From Rutstroemia sp. NJR-2017a BVV2 (taxonomy: Eukaryota > Ascomycota > Leotiomycetes > Helotiales > Rutstroemiaceae), in contig NJPS01000032.1 in NCBI GenBank assembly GCA_002946415.1, positions 372,001 to 436,000 on the forward strand: DNA of 64,000 bases. The letters run 5' to 3'. Below, piece by piece: positions 11,308 through 23,842 of the stretch; positions within the stretch are counted from its first letter, which is position 1, and each line of letters opens with the position of its first letter. The position numbers and the translations under genes were made by a program. The notes under the pieces were generated by a model. That model was not told where the DNA came from. It did not search any database and worked only from the letters and a program-made list of their open reading frames with translations.

Positions 11308-11827
11308 TACTCCGAAGAGCCAGGAATGCTGGGATTTCTCCCTTTGTGTGACATGTTACCACCTCTCGATCCTGCAAGCCTGTAGTCATCCCATTCGTTC
11401 CACATCCACCATCTGCCTGCCAAAGTGCTACTACGTACCTACCCGTCCACTCTCAACTCTCGTAGCAGTAGTAATAGTAATAGTAATCGCAGGAGTACTC
11501 TTGCACATCAGACATCGGATATTCATTCAGGTACAGACCATACATACAGATTGCTTGCATTCTGCCAAAGTTCCAAGCTTTCCCTCCCTCCCACGCTCCA
11601 CGCTCCACGCTGAGGTGAGCCTAAAACTTTACCTGAGCTCTCTTATCCATTCCTGATTCGCTTGATTCTTTATCCAGCTAGGCGAAAAAAGGATAACCAC
11701 AAAATATCTTGACACGACAAAAAGTTACAAGATTTCTGAGTCGATTTAACCAAAAACTTTTGTGGCTTCCAAAAAGTCCATAAGAAAATTTATATTGATA
11801 TCGCATTACGTTCATTTGGAAGCAAAG

Positions 11828-14800
11828 ATGGACGTTGCCGTCTTGCGAGGTCGTATTGCTTCGACTCTGGATCAAGACGCTGACACTCGCCGGCGCGCTG
11901 AACTGGATCTCAAAGCTGTAAGCATTCCCAGCAAAATTTTATTCGAATTCCGCCTCTGATCAGTCCTGGAATAGGCAGAGGAACATCAAGGATTTGCCGA
12001 TGCTCTTCTTGATATTCTGCAAGCAGAGCAGGATCCTGCAGTCCGGTTATCGAGTATGCAAACTTCTCGCAGACTCCCACTTCAATGTTGTCAGCTACTG
12101 ATGGTTGATTACAGCGGTTGTCTACCTAAAAAATCGCGTTACAAGAGCATGGCTACCCACCGAAACTCAGAACAAACCGATGTCCGATGACGAAAAAGGA
12201 AGATTTCGAGAACGGTTACTGCCCTTCATTGCCTCTTCCCCACCACAAATCCGTCAACAGCTGGTACCAGTCCTCCAAAAGATCCTTCATTACGACTTTC
12301 CAGAAAAATGGCCATCCTTTATAAACATGACAGTTCAGTTGTTGAATGCCAACGATGCAGCGTCGATATTTGCGGGGTTACAATGTCTTCTCGCCATATG
12401 TCGCGTTTTCCGTTTCAAATCCGGGGAAAACAGAGCAGACTTCGATGCGATTGTTGAAGCGACATTCCCAAGACTTTTGACGATTGGACAAGGGTTGGTC
12501 AATGAAATGAGTGAAGAGGCAGGGGAAATGCTGCATATTGTTCTCAAGGCATATAAGCATGCAACTTTCGTATGTTGAGTGGCGCCTCAATTTCTTCCAA
12601 GCCGAAGTGCTGACAAAATTAGTTTGACTTGGCTGTTTCCCTGCGCGAACAGCAGACGGTGATCGGGTGGTGCACTTTATTCCTCCAGACGATCGCCAAA
12701 GAAGTCCCACCTACAGCCCTACCAGAAGATTTGACAGAGCGCGAGGCTAACCATTGGTGGAAGGCCAAAAAATGGTCATACTTCAACTTGAACAGACTCT
12801 TCGTTCGGTGAGTACATTACATGCAGTAGCTTATGCTTGACTAACTTTTCTAGTTATGGCAATCCCGCATCATTGTCGAAAGGAAACGGAGACGACTACA
12901 CCGCCTTTGCGAAGAACTTCACTGCGAACTTCGCGCCTGAGATTTTGAAAGGTTATCTTGCACAAATTGAGAAATGGGTAGCAAAGACGACATGGCTTAG
13001 CCGACCCTGTCTCTCCTATACTCTTGTGTTCCTCGATGAGTGCGTCAAGCCAAAACAGATGTGGAATCATTTGAAACCGCATCTCGACAGTCTTGTCACC
13101 CACTTCCTTTTCCCTGTGATGTGCCTATCACCTGAAGACGTTGAAAAGTTCGAGACGGATCCAGAGGAATATTTACACCACAAGCTAAATTACTATGAGG
13201 AAGTGTCAGCACCTGACAATGCTGCGACCAACTTCTTGGTCACACTCACTAAAATCCGCAGAAAGCACACCTTCACTATTCTTACCTTTGTAAACTCGGT
13301 TGTGAATGAGTATGAGGCAGCAGAAGATGGAAAGAAAAACCATATCGCAAAAGAGGGCGCATTACGCATGATTGGAACACTTTCAAGTGTTATCTTAGGA
13401 AAGAAAAGTCCGATTGCTGAACAGGTGGAGTACTTTTTGGTTCGATATGTTTTCCCCGATTTCCGCAGCACGCAAGGATTTTTACGAGCGAGAGCTTGTG
13501 ACACCGTGGAAAAGTTTGAGCAGCTGGACTTCAAGGACGCGCAAAACCTCATCATTATCTACCGCAATATCTTGGAGTGTATGGCCGACCCTGATCTCCC
13601 TGTTCGAGTGGAAGCTGCTCTAGCACTACAGCCCCTGATCCGACACGACATCATCCGTACGAGCATGCAAACGAACATTCCTCAAATTATGCAGCAATTA
13701 CTGAAACTTGCCAATGAAGTGGATGTGGATGCACTATCCAATGTCATGGAAGATTTTGTGGAGGTATTTGCAGCCGAATTAACGCCATTCGCTGTCGCAT
13801 TGAGTGAACAGCTGCGAGACACGTACCTGCGTATTATTCGGGAATTACTTGAGAAGAACGAGAAGAGAGAAGACGACGAGTATGGTGATTACTTGGATGA
13901 CAAGAGTATTACCGCACTCGGTGTTCTTCAAACCATAGGCACTTTGATTCTAACATTAGAGAGCACTCCTGATGTTCTTCTACATATGGAGTCTATTTTG
14001 ATGCCTGTGATCAAAGTGACCTTGGAAAACAAGCTCTATGGTAACTATTCCTCCCTGAAGCACCTAGAGTATTGCTAATAGTAATAGATCTTTACAACGA
14101 GGTCTTTGAAATTATCGATAGTTGTACCTTTGCCGCGAAGTCAATCTCCCCAACTATGTGGCAAGCATTCGAACTCATCCATGCCACATTCAAAGCTGGA
14201 GCCGAACTCTACCTTGAGGATATGCTTCCTGCCTTGGATAACTTCGTACAATATGGTAGTATGCATCTTGTGCAGACACCACCGTATTTGGAAGCAATCT
14301 TTGGCATGGTTGCCGACATGTTCGCGGACGAAAAGGTTGGCGGTGTCGACAAGATCTGTGCTTGCAAATTAGCCGAAGTGATGATGCTCAGTCTCAAAGG
14401 CCACATCGATCAATATGTTCTCCAATTTGTGAGTTCTCAATCGTCTATGTACCGTTTCGTATTTGACTAATCATGGTTAAGGTTGATATGGCTATGCGAA
14501 CATTGACAAGCACTGAAGTCAAAGTCAAGTCCTACAAAATCCATTTGATGGAAATGGTCATCAACGCCATTTACTACAACCCGGTATGTGAATTGACGCC
14601 AGATCTGAACATCTCAAATTCCCTGAAACTAACATCTCAAAGGCCTTGACTTTACATGTCTTGGAGCAAAAAGCATGGACAAACAAATTCTTCAGTTTAT
14701 GGTTTGCAAGTATCGACAGCTTCACCAGAGTGCACGACAAGAAGCTTTCGATAGCAGCCATTGTGGCTTTGCTTACTCTCAGTGCCGATCAGGTACCAGT

Positions 14801-15504
14801 CAGCGTACAACAAGGCTGGCCCAGGTTACTCCAGGGTATTGTTCGCTTGTTCCAGACTCTTCCCGCCGCCACCATGAGTAAGCACCCTATACTCGTTTAA
14901 AGAAACGAAAATCTGTACTAACAAGAATTTTAGACCGTGAAGAAGCTTTGAAGGATGATTTCCCTGTTGATGGCGAAGGCTTTGATGATGACTACGATGA
15001 GTGGGGCGGCGAGGACAATGCATGGACAGAAGAAGGTGATGATGGAGATGAAGAATCAGATATCAAGGATGAAAGCAGTGCCTACCTTGAGTTCCTTAGC
15101 GAGGAGGTGAGTAATGTGAATGCGGTATATTGCGTATAACAGCTAACAGGTTCGCCAGGCACAAAAATTCAGCAATCTCGAAGATCATGATTCGGATGAC
15201 GAGCTTGGTGAGGAGAGCCTTCTTGAGACCCCTCTCGACAAAGTAGAACCATATCAACTATTCAGGGATGCCTTAATGAGTAAGTCTATCCCCGGGAAAA
15301 AATGATTGCTTACATTAACCAATTACAGAACTCCAACAAGAACAACCACAACTTTACGAATCCCTTACTACGAATCTTAACCCTGCCGAGCAAGAAATAG
15401 TTCAAGGGGTTGTACATCAAGCAGAAGTCAACGTAGCTGCAGCTCTTGCTTTGGCTCAAGCTGAGGCTCAAGCAGCCGCAGCTGGCGTGAATGGCGGTGC
15501 GTGA
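11828..15504 (+). CDS. Importin-7/8-type karyopherin beta (nuclear import receptor)
   Basis: Eleven exons: 11828-11917, 11975-12053, 12115-12569, 12623-12807, 12854-14040, 14088-14428, 14482-14583, 14643-14877, 14934-15106, 15150-15279 and 15329-15504; about 1050 residues, the usual size for the family. The N-terminal importin-beta domain (residues about 20-100, with VVYLKNRV) binds RanGTP, and HEAT repeats follow throughout. Near the C-terminus lies a strongly acidic segment (DDDYDEWGGED...), typical of Nmd5/Sxm1/importin-7, and an Ala/Gln-rich tail. Yeast relatives import TFIIS, Hog1 and ribosomal or La proteins across the nuclear pore; the cargo here cannot be told. The acceptor before exon 10 is ambiguous: 15150 or 15159, both in frame, differing by three residues. 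Confidence 0.92.
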
Positions 15505-16823
15505 AAAGAAAACGCAGGTTCTTAAAATCCAACTTAAAGTGGTATAAATGGGTTGCTTGAGCGCGCGTGCATCCGGATGGCGTATTTTTTTAATGCCGAG
15601 ATTTGATATCCTAGATGCGGATTTCCTATCTCTCTGATGATGATTATGGTGCATACCCTCCAAATACTGGGATGCAAGGGAACTTTATGGACGGATGATT
15701 GGCTTGGTGGGTTGTTTGGATGATGACCTGGGATTGAATGCAATGACGGGAATGATGATGAAAACACATATATACACCATCGATTAGGGGTGAGTGTGAA
15801 CAGGTTCGATCAAGTGTAGGAGTTGAGTTTGAGATGAGAGCGTGTATGAAATGAGTAGCTAGGTAGATCGGATCAGACTTACTGAGACATTGAGCGGTTA
15901 GACGTTGCATACCAAATTCAAAAGAAATTTTACTCCCTTCCATGTGTGATATTGCAATCAAAAAGGAGTTAAAATAAGCTTACCATCTTAGTCGAGCTGT
16001 CGACCGTAAATTTTGTTAACACCGCTTATAGCGGCGCAACAGATCCTTCGAACTACTGACGACACAATATACATTGGATTGCAAGGGATACGGAGGAACT
16101 CCCATCGCAAAACGGGTGGAATATGGCCCCGTCGGTGTAATTGTAAATCTGCATGTATGCGTTGCATACCTGATTCAGTCAATGTACAAGTTAATGTACA
16201 ACATCGGCATCGGAGACGGAGCTTCGTCTAGCGCCGCAATCTTCGTTTCTGCTCTTCTAATCCTTAAGGCTGCGTTTTTGTCTGTGTCTGCGTGCCGAGG
16301 GTGTTCTGATCCGAGGTTATATTCTCTCATGTGTATCATGAGCAAAAGCGAATGCGAAGATGAATGAGCAGGAAGAGCAACTGATTGGTGGGAGGCGGTG
16401 AGGGGAGGGAAGTCTGTGTTTTGAGTGGCGGACTTTAGCAAGACCAAGATGGGATCGAAGCTGCACTAGAGAAGCACGACAACGGGACCGCGTCTGCGCA
16501 AGTGCCGCGTCCGATGGATGCAGCAAGATAAAGTTTGATGTGATCCGCTGCACTGGTTTTCCTCTGGGACATCTTTCGTTTCTTGTACTAGTTCCATCGT
16601 GAAGATTCGTGAGCTTAATCCGACAAAAGGGCTGGCTTTGTTTCTACCTGCAACATCTGCATGCAGTTAGATTGCATCAGTTGTTACACAGCCTTCTTTA
16701 GTTTGATCTGATCCGCTGCATGTGATGATTTAGTCTAAACACTACTCATCTTTTGTTAAGGATTGAACCATTCTCCTAAGTTCGGTCTGCACAACCATAA
16801 CACTCCGAAGCATTGTCGAGTCG
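15505..16823. other. Intergenic region upstream of the P450 gene
   Basis: It lies between the end of the importin and the P450 start, and no convincing gene is seen. Two CCGAGG hexamers at 16295-16300 and 16311-16316 are annotated separately. Confidence 0.5.
16295..16316. promoter_or_regulatory. Paired CCGAGG (CCTCGG) motifs, candidate fatty-acid response elements
   Basis: Two CCGAGG hexamers lie 16 bp apart, about 510-530 bp before the P450 ATG. CCTCGG is the known core bound by FarA/FarB-type regulators in Aspergillus, which induce fatty-acid use. The downstream gene is a CYP52-like fatty-acid or alkane hydroxylase. Functional assignment is inference. Confidence 0.4.
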
Positions 16824-18765
16824 ATGGCGCCCATCACATACTTCGAGGAGTATTCCCTCTCCACCATCATTCTCTTCCTCGTGGGAAGCACATATATCTT
16901 CTACAGCCTCATCCAACGCATCGCCCTTTACCGTCAGCGCTCCCAAGTCATCCGTCAAAATGGGTGCAAGCCGTACGCCAAGTACCCCCATAAAGAACCC
17001 TTCCTTGGACTAGACCTCTTCTACCTCAACATCGGCTACTCACGCGCCCGCAAATTCCTGGAGCACTCGTGCAAGCGCTACCATGCGCACGGAAACACGT
17101 ATGCGACGAATTTCTTCGGTGATAACAACATCCACACCATCGAGCCCGAGAACATCAAAACCGTGCTCTCGGTGCGTTTCAAGGATTTCGAGTTCTCCCC
17201 ACGGCGAGTGAACGCTCTCGCGCCGATTTTTGGCAAGGGCATCTTTACGACGGATGGGAAGGAGTGGGAACATTCTCGTACGATGCTGAGGCCGAATTTC
17301 ACGAGGAGTCAGGTTGCGGATTTGGATGTCTTCGAGAGTCATATTAAAAAGATGATTAAGAGGATTCCGACGAATGGGGAGACGGTCGACTTGTCGGTGT
17401 TGTTCTTCATGTTGACTATTGATTCGGGTAAGTTTGATTCCGGACTGGAAGTAGACGAGAGGAAAAGAGTAACGTGATGTTGATCTTTGTTGCAGCTACG
17501 GAATTCCTTTTTGGTCAGAGTACGGATGTTTTGGATGATGGGACGGCGAATAAGATGGGTGAGAGATTCTCGGATGCTTTTACCTATGTAAGTCATCCTT
17601 TTGGTTTGAGGGTACCAGTACTTATTATCGTAGGCTACGGAGCAAGCTGGCAAGGAAGGACGTCGTAAGTGGAACTTTTGCATTCTTTCTAAGTTGACAG
17701 AGTCTCTGGAGAGGCGCGCCTCACAAGCTACAGAGTGACTAACATAGTGTGTGCCCAGTTGGTAAATTAGCGGTCCTCTTTCCCAACAAAAAGTACCGCG
17801 AAGACGTTCAATACATCCATAACTATGTCCGCGTCTTCGTCGACAAAGCACTAGCACTTCGTAAGGATGGTTCTCTCGATAGTTCCGAAAAGGAGGAACG
17901 ATACACCTTCCTAGCCGAACTAGCCAAAAACGGCTGCAGCGCGAAAACAATCCAAGACGAACTTCTTAACATCCTTCTGGCTGGCCGTGATACCACAGCT
18001 AGTCTTCTTACGATCTTGTGGTGGATTCTGTCTCGCCGTAAGGATGTTTTCGAGAAGTTGCGAGCAGAAGTCATGCAGCTGGGCTCTGAACGACCTACTT
18101 TTGAGAAGATCAAGGATATGAAGTATTTGAGATATTGCATGAATGAAAGTAAGTTGTGCATGCATTTTCCCTTACCATAGCCATCAAGAGTTTTCGAAGG
18201 AGTATGTTGACACAAACAGCACTCCGTCTCTACCCTATCGTCCCAGCAAACGGTCGTCAAGCAGCTCGTGACACGGTTCTTCCTGTAGGAGGCGGTCCGG
18301 ATGGAAAATCTCCTATTTTCGTCAAGAAAGGGGACATGGTGATTTACAGCTCTTGGGCGCTGCATCGCAGGAAGGACTTCTATGGTGAGGACGCTGATGA
18401 GTTCCGTCCTGAAAGATGGGAGGATTTACGTGTTGGGTAAGTAATCAACTCGACTTGGACATTCAGGATCTCCGAATCACTAATATTCGTGTTATAGATG
18501 GCAATATCTTCCCTTCAATGGAGGACCTCGAATTTGCATTGGCCAGCAATTCGCTTTGACTGGTGAGATTTCTTCTTTTACCCTTCCTTCTCCTACTTCT
18601 CGAATTGCATATTGATATGTGTGAACAGAGGCATCGTATACTACAATCAGACTGCTCCAAGCTTTCAAGGATATCGAATCGAGGGATGACAATCCATTTG
18701 AGGAGATGTTGACTCTGACGTTGTCGAATCTACATGGGGCGAAGGTTGGCTTGACGCCGGCGTAA
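16824..18765 (+). CDS. Cytochrome P450, CYP52-like (alkane/fatty-acid omega-hydroxylase type)
   Basis: Seven exons: 16824-17427, 17496-17587, 17634-17664, 17759-18148, 18220-18436, 18498-18562 and 18629-18765; 511 residues. Residues about 10-30 form an N-terminal ER membrane anchor. The I-helix motif AGRDTT, the K-helix ExxR in NETLRLYP (split by the fourth intron), the PERW region and the heme loop [10 protein letters not shown] with Cys at 458 are all intact. Overall resemblance ([23 protein letters not shown] segments) is to CYP52/CYP539-like enzymes that hydroxylate n-alkanes or fatty acids at the end carbon, using NADPH-P450 reductase. The 31-nt third exon is small but needed for frame and for the helix before LAVLFP. 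Exact CYP family and substrate cannot be settled by eye. Confidence 0.9.
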
Positions 18766-19884
18766 GTACGAGTATTTTGATATCACGTGAGTGTGAAGGA
18801 ACAGCGAGGGGTTGGACCACAAACTGTAGCACTAGTCTCTTCTCAATGGAGGTGATTGTATTTAGTCTAGATTGGTTAATTCTTTCTGTCGAAGGGGATA
18901 TGGGAGACGTCTATGTCAGCCTTCTCTCTTGTATTATTTATCCTAAATGGGCATGTTTGTAGTGTGATATCGTATAAGTGATTCTTGCGTCTACAAGTGA
19001 CTGTCTCAAGCAGCCATATTGAGTCATATAAGAAAAGAACTATCTATGATCTCCTAGCAACAGTCTCCAAAGCATAATGCTCTTCAACATAATACATTTC
19101 CTCAGTCAAACAAGCTTCTATTATGCCCATAGCCTGATCAATCTGCTCCCTATTAACCTGCCCTATAATTGGCATAAATGATCACTTTCTCATCACCGAA
19201 GCCGCAGCAGTCAGCACCATAGGAACTTCTCCCATTGTTTAACCCCTCCTCAAACATTCGATATCCTGGCCCGAACGCTCCTTCAGTCTACGGACCTTCC
19301 GACCAGCCGTTGCCGCTTTTGTTCGCCTCATACTCACAGTCCACGAATATCGGAGAGAGAAAATCCCCGCGGTTGCGTGTGACGCGCATGCAGTAAGCGA
19401 TCATGATAGTTTACTCGTATTCGCTGTAGAGGGGTGCAATGCGAGTACGGTAGTTCTATGTACTCACAGTAGGGCCCACTTACCCCCCTTGCGTCGGGAT
19501 TTCGGTCCCGCGAAAGCTTATGTGGAGTACGTACGCCGGTGGGTGCGGTGCGGTGCGGTGCGGTGCGCCAAAGGGAAAAAGATGTAAACGAAACCGTGTT
19601 CATGATCAGATCAACACTTTTGTAATTTTACTATACTGTACTTCTTTGACGTTAAACCCACTCTTCTTTTTAATATTACGATTGAGACGCTGGACATCTT
19701 CTTCTTTCTCCTTTTTCTTGTATAGCGAACGTTTCATACAGACAGACGTACGAACGAACGACGGATTGTTGATTCTTGGGTTTTCGCGCCGCATTTCGAA
19801 ACTGTTTGATCAAAGGAATAGATTGAAGGATACGAAGCTGCGACAACACTTTTGGAGAGTGCGGCGAAGGATTTATCACCAAAT
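18766..19884. other. Intergenic region
   Basis: It lies between the P450 and the MFS gene, both rightward. No convincing gene is seen. A GGTGC pentanucleotide array sits at about 19542-19566 and is annotated separately. Confidence 0.5.
19542..19566. repeat. GGTGC pentanucleotide microsatellite
   Basis: There are about five GGTGC/GTGCG units in a row in the leader region about 320 bp before the MFS start codon. Confidence 0.8.
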
Positions 19885-21567
19885 ATGGCAGCGCCAGTGG
19901 ATCCTGCTACTAGGAAGAGAGTGTTGAAAGTGGTGTTCATTTCTCTGTTGTTGGATTTGGTATGAGCTGCGAATCCCTCCGTGAGAGATACAAGCTAATC
20001 ATGCGTTTATAGCTTTCGTACGATATATTCCAGATCCAGCAATGAAGTGCGAAGCAATAGTAGACTAATTATCTTTCTTGCAGATTCACATTCATTTTGC
20101 CTCTATTCCCCAAACTGCTAGAGTTCTATAGGAAGTGAGTTTTGTACTGAAGGTGTAGCGTAGATGGACAGTCAGCTAACAGTAGAATTCAAAGTCTCGA
20201 AGCACCGGAAGCTTTTTCCTCCTCTGCGAAATCTCCGACTCTACTTGCGCATATTCTTACATACCTCAATGCATACAAATCGTCCTTTGCGAAACCAATT
20301 GACTCTCGATATGACATTGTGTTGCTGGGAGGAGCTTTAGGGAGTTTGTTCTCGTACGGATTTGCTACCCCTCTTTCAACTTAACGCGAACATCAATTGC
20401 TAACTTTGCTCTATTGATAGCCTTCTCCAAGCATTAGCCTCCCCAATAATCGGCACATTGTCCGACAAATATGGACGTCGAACCGCCCTTCTCTGCAGCA
20501 TGACCGGTAACATCTTGAGCGTCCTGCTCTGGGTTTGTGCGACAGATTTTAGAACTTTTCTCCTCTCACGAGTCGTTGGCGGTCTTTCGGAAGGAAACGT
20601 TCAACTGGCTATTGCGATTGCGACGGATATTTCGGATGAGAAACAACGTGGTGCAACGATGGCTTTGGTGGGAATCTGCTTCAGCATAAGCTTCACATTT
20701 GGACCTGCTTTGGGCGCATGGTTAAGTACTATCAGTACTGTGCAGGCCAATCCTTTTGCTACTGCTGCTGGGTTTTCACTGTTCTTGATTGTTACGGAAA
20801 CGATATATCTATATCTGTGCCTGCCAGAGACACTACCAAGCAAGGTTGCGGAAGGGAAGATCAATGGAGCGACGGCCGAAGCCAATGGGATTACAAAAGC
20901 TCCGAAGGAAAAGAATCACAGGGCCAAACTTCAGACAACGAACGGCGAAAGAATTGTTAAGAAGCAGGGTAGAACGAATTCCCACTTCCTGCTCAATCTC
21001 ACGCATTTGTCATTTATTCTGTTTTTCTCCGGCATGGAATTCTCACTACCTTTCATGACATACGATTTATTCGGCTACAACTCCGCACGCAATGGTCGAT
21101 TACTTGGATTTATGGGACTAGTAGCTAGTATCCTCCAAGGCGGAGTAACGCGCCGTCTCCCTCCTCTACTCTCGGTTCGCATCGGTGTAGTATCATGTCT
21201 GGCCGCGCTCTTCCTGCTCGCTAGAATCAACACGATTACTGGCCTCTACGTTGCTTCTAGCCTGCTTGCGGTCACGACAGCTACAGTTGTGACAGGCTTG
21301 AATGCGCTTAGTTCGTTCGAGGCAGGCGAGGATGAGAGGGGAGGGAAGTTAGGGAATTTGAGGAGCTGGGGACAATTGGGGAGAGGACTGGGACCATTAT
21401 TGTTCACGAGTGTGTATTGGTGGGCCGGAAGAGAGGTCGCTTATACTATTGGAGGGACGGGTATGCTTGGGGTGGGGTTGTTGGTTCTGTTTGGGTTGAA
21501 GACGCCGAGGGGCGCAGAGGGGGTAAAGGTGAAGGATGTTAAGGGTGCGGATGAGGTTGAATTATAG
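19885..21567 (+). CDS. MFS transporter, MFSD10/TETRAN (TetA-like) type
   Basis: Five exons: 19885-19959, a 5-nt micro-exon 20013-20017, 20084-20134, 20186-20353 and 20421-21567; 481 residues. It is a 12-TM major facilitator. Helix 1 begins VVFISLLLDLLSFTFILPLFP. The loop 2-3 signature GTLSDKYGRRTALL matches the G-x-x-x-D-x-x-G-R-R family motif. A long cytoplasmic loop of about 60 residues (Lys/Glu/Asn-rich) separates the two halves. The micro-exon CTTTC is flanked by GTATGAG..TTTATAG and GTACGA..TTGCAG introns with CTAAT branch points. It is required both for reading frame and for the LLDLLSFT helix, which resembles the human MFSD10 LLLDLLAFT. The substrate (organic anions or drugs in relatives) is unknown. 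Confidence 0.87.
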
Positions 21568-22791
21568 GTGTGGTGATTGGATCAACCACGGAGGGAGTGT
21601 GTATTTTGTATGGAGTCGGTATGGATTGTATATGATGCTTGTTTTGGTTACTGGTCTTGGAGGGCAGAGTATTGGAATTGTATAAGTAGGTGAATTGTGA
21701 CAATGGATGCATACTGTATATACATTTTAGGATAGGATAGGATCGGCGAAGGTAAACATCCAACACAGCGTTGACGTGGAATGCTAGTGGAGTCATTTCT
21801 AAAATGGGAACGGAAGTGGTTTTTGTCTACACTTTCGCTCATGCCAACTCAGACCCCACTCTAAGTGGGTGTGCATGTCTTTTGTCGAAACCGGGGGTTC
21901 TACCTTGAGGTCTTCCTGATCTATCTTACCGACTCTTCTTCAAACTTGCTTCTTGTTGCACATCTCAACCACACCTTTCTCTTCATCTCACCGCCGCTAC
22001 TTCTACCCGGACCCACCAAGATCATATTCCCGTTTGTTGCATATCTCAATAGGTACTTCTGAATGTCACTCAAAGCACGCTTCAATCTTCTCCGGATTCT
22101 GCCTCGACCCACTTTGTTCCATGGTTTCGTTTGTTGCATATCTCAAATCGGTACATGGCGATTGTCACTCAAAGCACGCTTCAACTTTCAAGGGGACGTG
22201 CTGGGTAATCTTGTCAGTAAATAAGGCGTGTGGCAGAGTTTTGATCGATTTTGGGAAGGGATAGGAGATAGGAATGGGTGAGAGAAGAGTGCTTGAAAGG
22301 TGAGGCGTGGTTTAGATGTGCAACAGAAATGGAAGCAAAAAGTGAAAAGAGCGGTGGGAACTAAATAGAGAAAAGGTGTGGTTGAGATTTGCAACAAGAG
22401 CGGAAGCAAAACCAAATACGGGAAAGTTGAGGTATGGTTAAGAAGAGGAATGAGGACTAAATAGAGCAAATTTGAGGTGTGATTAAGAGAAGTGTGATTG
22501 AGATGTGCAACAAAACGGAAAACGTACCTGATTGAGAAGTGTTGGTGAGCATAGATGGAGTGAAGGTCAGAAGAGAGAGTGAAGGAGTAATGTGGAAGGT
22601 AGCAGAAGCTTGATATATTACTTGATGCTATTCATAAGACCGTAATGACATGATATATACCTTCCCACTCCCACCTCTTTACAAACCTGTGCAATGCTCA
22701 AAATGCATATATATATGTGCAGTGGACTCTGATTTCCTAAGCCCAGAAAGCAAATTCGCTCAAACTCCTAGTCTGTAACCACACCACTCTC
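21568..22791. other. Convergent intergenic region with inverted/direct repeat cluster
   Basis: This is the tail-to-tail gap between the MFS transporter and the dioxygenase. It contains repeated TTGCACATCTCAA-type motifs, annotated as a repeat at 21950-22515. No gene was recognised. Confidence 0.6.
21950..22515. repeat. Cluster of direct and inverted repeats around TTGCACATCTCAA
   Basis: Three forward copies lie near 21955, 22037 and 22133, and three reverse-complement copies near 22310, 22383 and 22497. The second and third forward copies extend to over 50 bp, sharing TCACTCAAAGCACGCTTCAA. The first forward copy and the 22383 reverse copy share CTCAACCACACCTTT, so the block could fold on itself. 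No target duplication or coding frame was seen, and the nature is unknown. Confidence 0.6.
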
Positions 22792-23842
22792 CTATTCCCC
22801 AAAAACAACGTCCTCATCACCCTCCGGCACCTCCAACGCATACATAATATCACTTCGCATCGTCAACTTAATGCCCTCCACCACATTATCACCTGAGTGC
22901 AACAGTCTCCTATGCTGAAAGATAAGCACTCTTCCAATCTTGGGATCAACATCCAATCTCTCCTTCATATCCGTTGAATGGAAGGTTGTTGCGCCACCTC
23001 TCAACATCCCCTTTGGTGGCACTTTTCCTTCCTTTTCTAGTTCTTGTGCTGAGTCGTTGAGATACACGTGAATGGTAAAGAAGGATTGTTCGCCTTCTGC
23101 GTTGCCGTAGGCGCCGTCTGTGTGTTCTGTATCTTTTGGGTTAACTTCCAGCCTGGAGATGAGGGAAGGGATAAACAAATGATGAAGACATACCTTTGAA
23201 AAACTGTCCACTCCCATATCTCAAAAACCTCATCCTCTCATTAATCCCCCTTCCAGTAACCCTCCACTTCTCCCCCCTCCTCACCGCCCACGGCCCCAAA
23301 AGCATTTTCCACTTTTCTCCCTCCAACAACCCCATATCCTCCTCCACCACCTCCGCCTGACAAACCCTCCTCCACAACCTCCCCACCACCTCCTTCTCAT
23401 CCCAAATAATCCGATCCGAATTCCTATACTCCGTCGCCATAAACTCCCGCCCCACACCCGCATTCACCATCGCCGGTTTCCACCCATCATTCTCCACCAC
23501 CGCCTCCCCGTCCGCATTCCCATGTGCACCCGCGCTCATCTCCGCCATCCCCACCATCAATTCGCACTCCTCCTCCGTCAGCACGTTATCCAGCACCAGC
23601 GCATAGCACCCCTTATACTCCGGCAGGTTCGTGTCTTCGAAATTGATTTTGTTCACCACAATCCGCTTTCTCTCTTCTTCGTCAAACGGCTGCAGAAAGT
23701 CGTCCGGTAGCTTGACGGGCAGAGACGTGTATGAGGTGGGCACGACATCGTAGCCGAACCGACGCTCTTTGCGCTCGGCTTTGCGTCCTTTCCACGTTGC
23801 GGCGTCTTTGGCCGCGCGCAGCTTTTTAAGCATGGTTGTCAT
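22792..23842 (-). CDS. 2-oxoglutarate/Fe(II) oxygenase, prolyl 4-hydroxylase-like
   Basis: Two exons: 23842-23194 and 23126-22792; 327 residues. The intron is GTATGT..ATACAG and rebuilds GQFFKEHTDGAY, the family's substrate-entry segment with the H-x-D iron ligands. The distal His and the basic residue that binds 2-oxoglutarate are in LLHSGDNVVEGIKLTMRSD. Related enzymes hydroxylate proline residues (collagen-type or signalling substrates) or other small substrates using Fe(II), O2 and 2-oxoglutarate. The substrate here is unknown. The N-terminal about 35 residues are Lys/Arg-rich. An in-frame upstream Met at 24004 would add 54 residues beginning with a hydrophobic, signal-like stretch; I preferred the downstream start because the basic region after it looks cytosolic. 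Confidence 0.85.

Larger units (their letters stand above)
9632..11827. other. Divergent intergenic region (2.2 kb)
   Basis: It holds the promoters of the amine oxidase (left) and importin (right). No protein-coding frame is convincing. It contains a CAGCTA hexanucleotide array (about 10400-10431) and a 195-bp TA-flanked inverted-repeat element (11113-11307) annotated separately. Confidence 0.55.
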
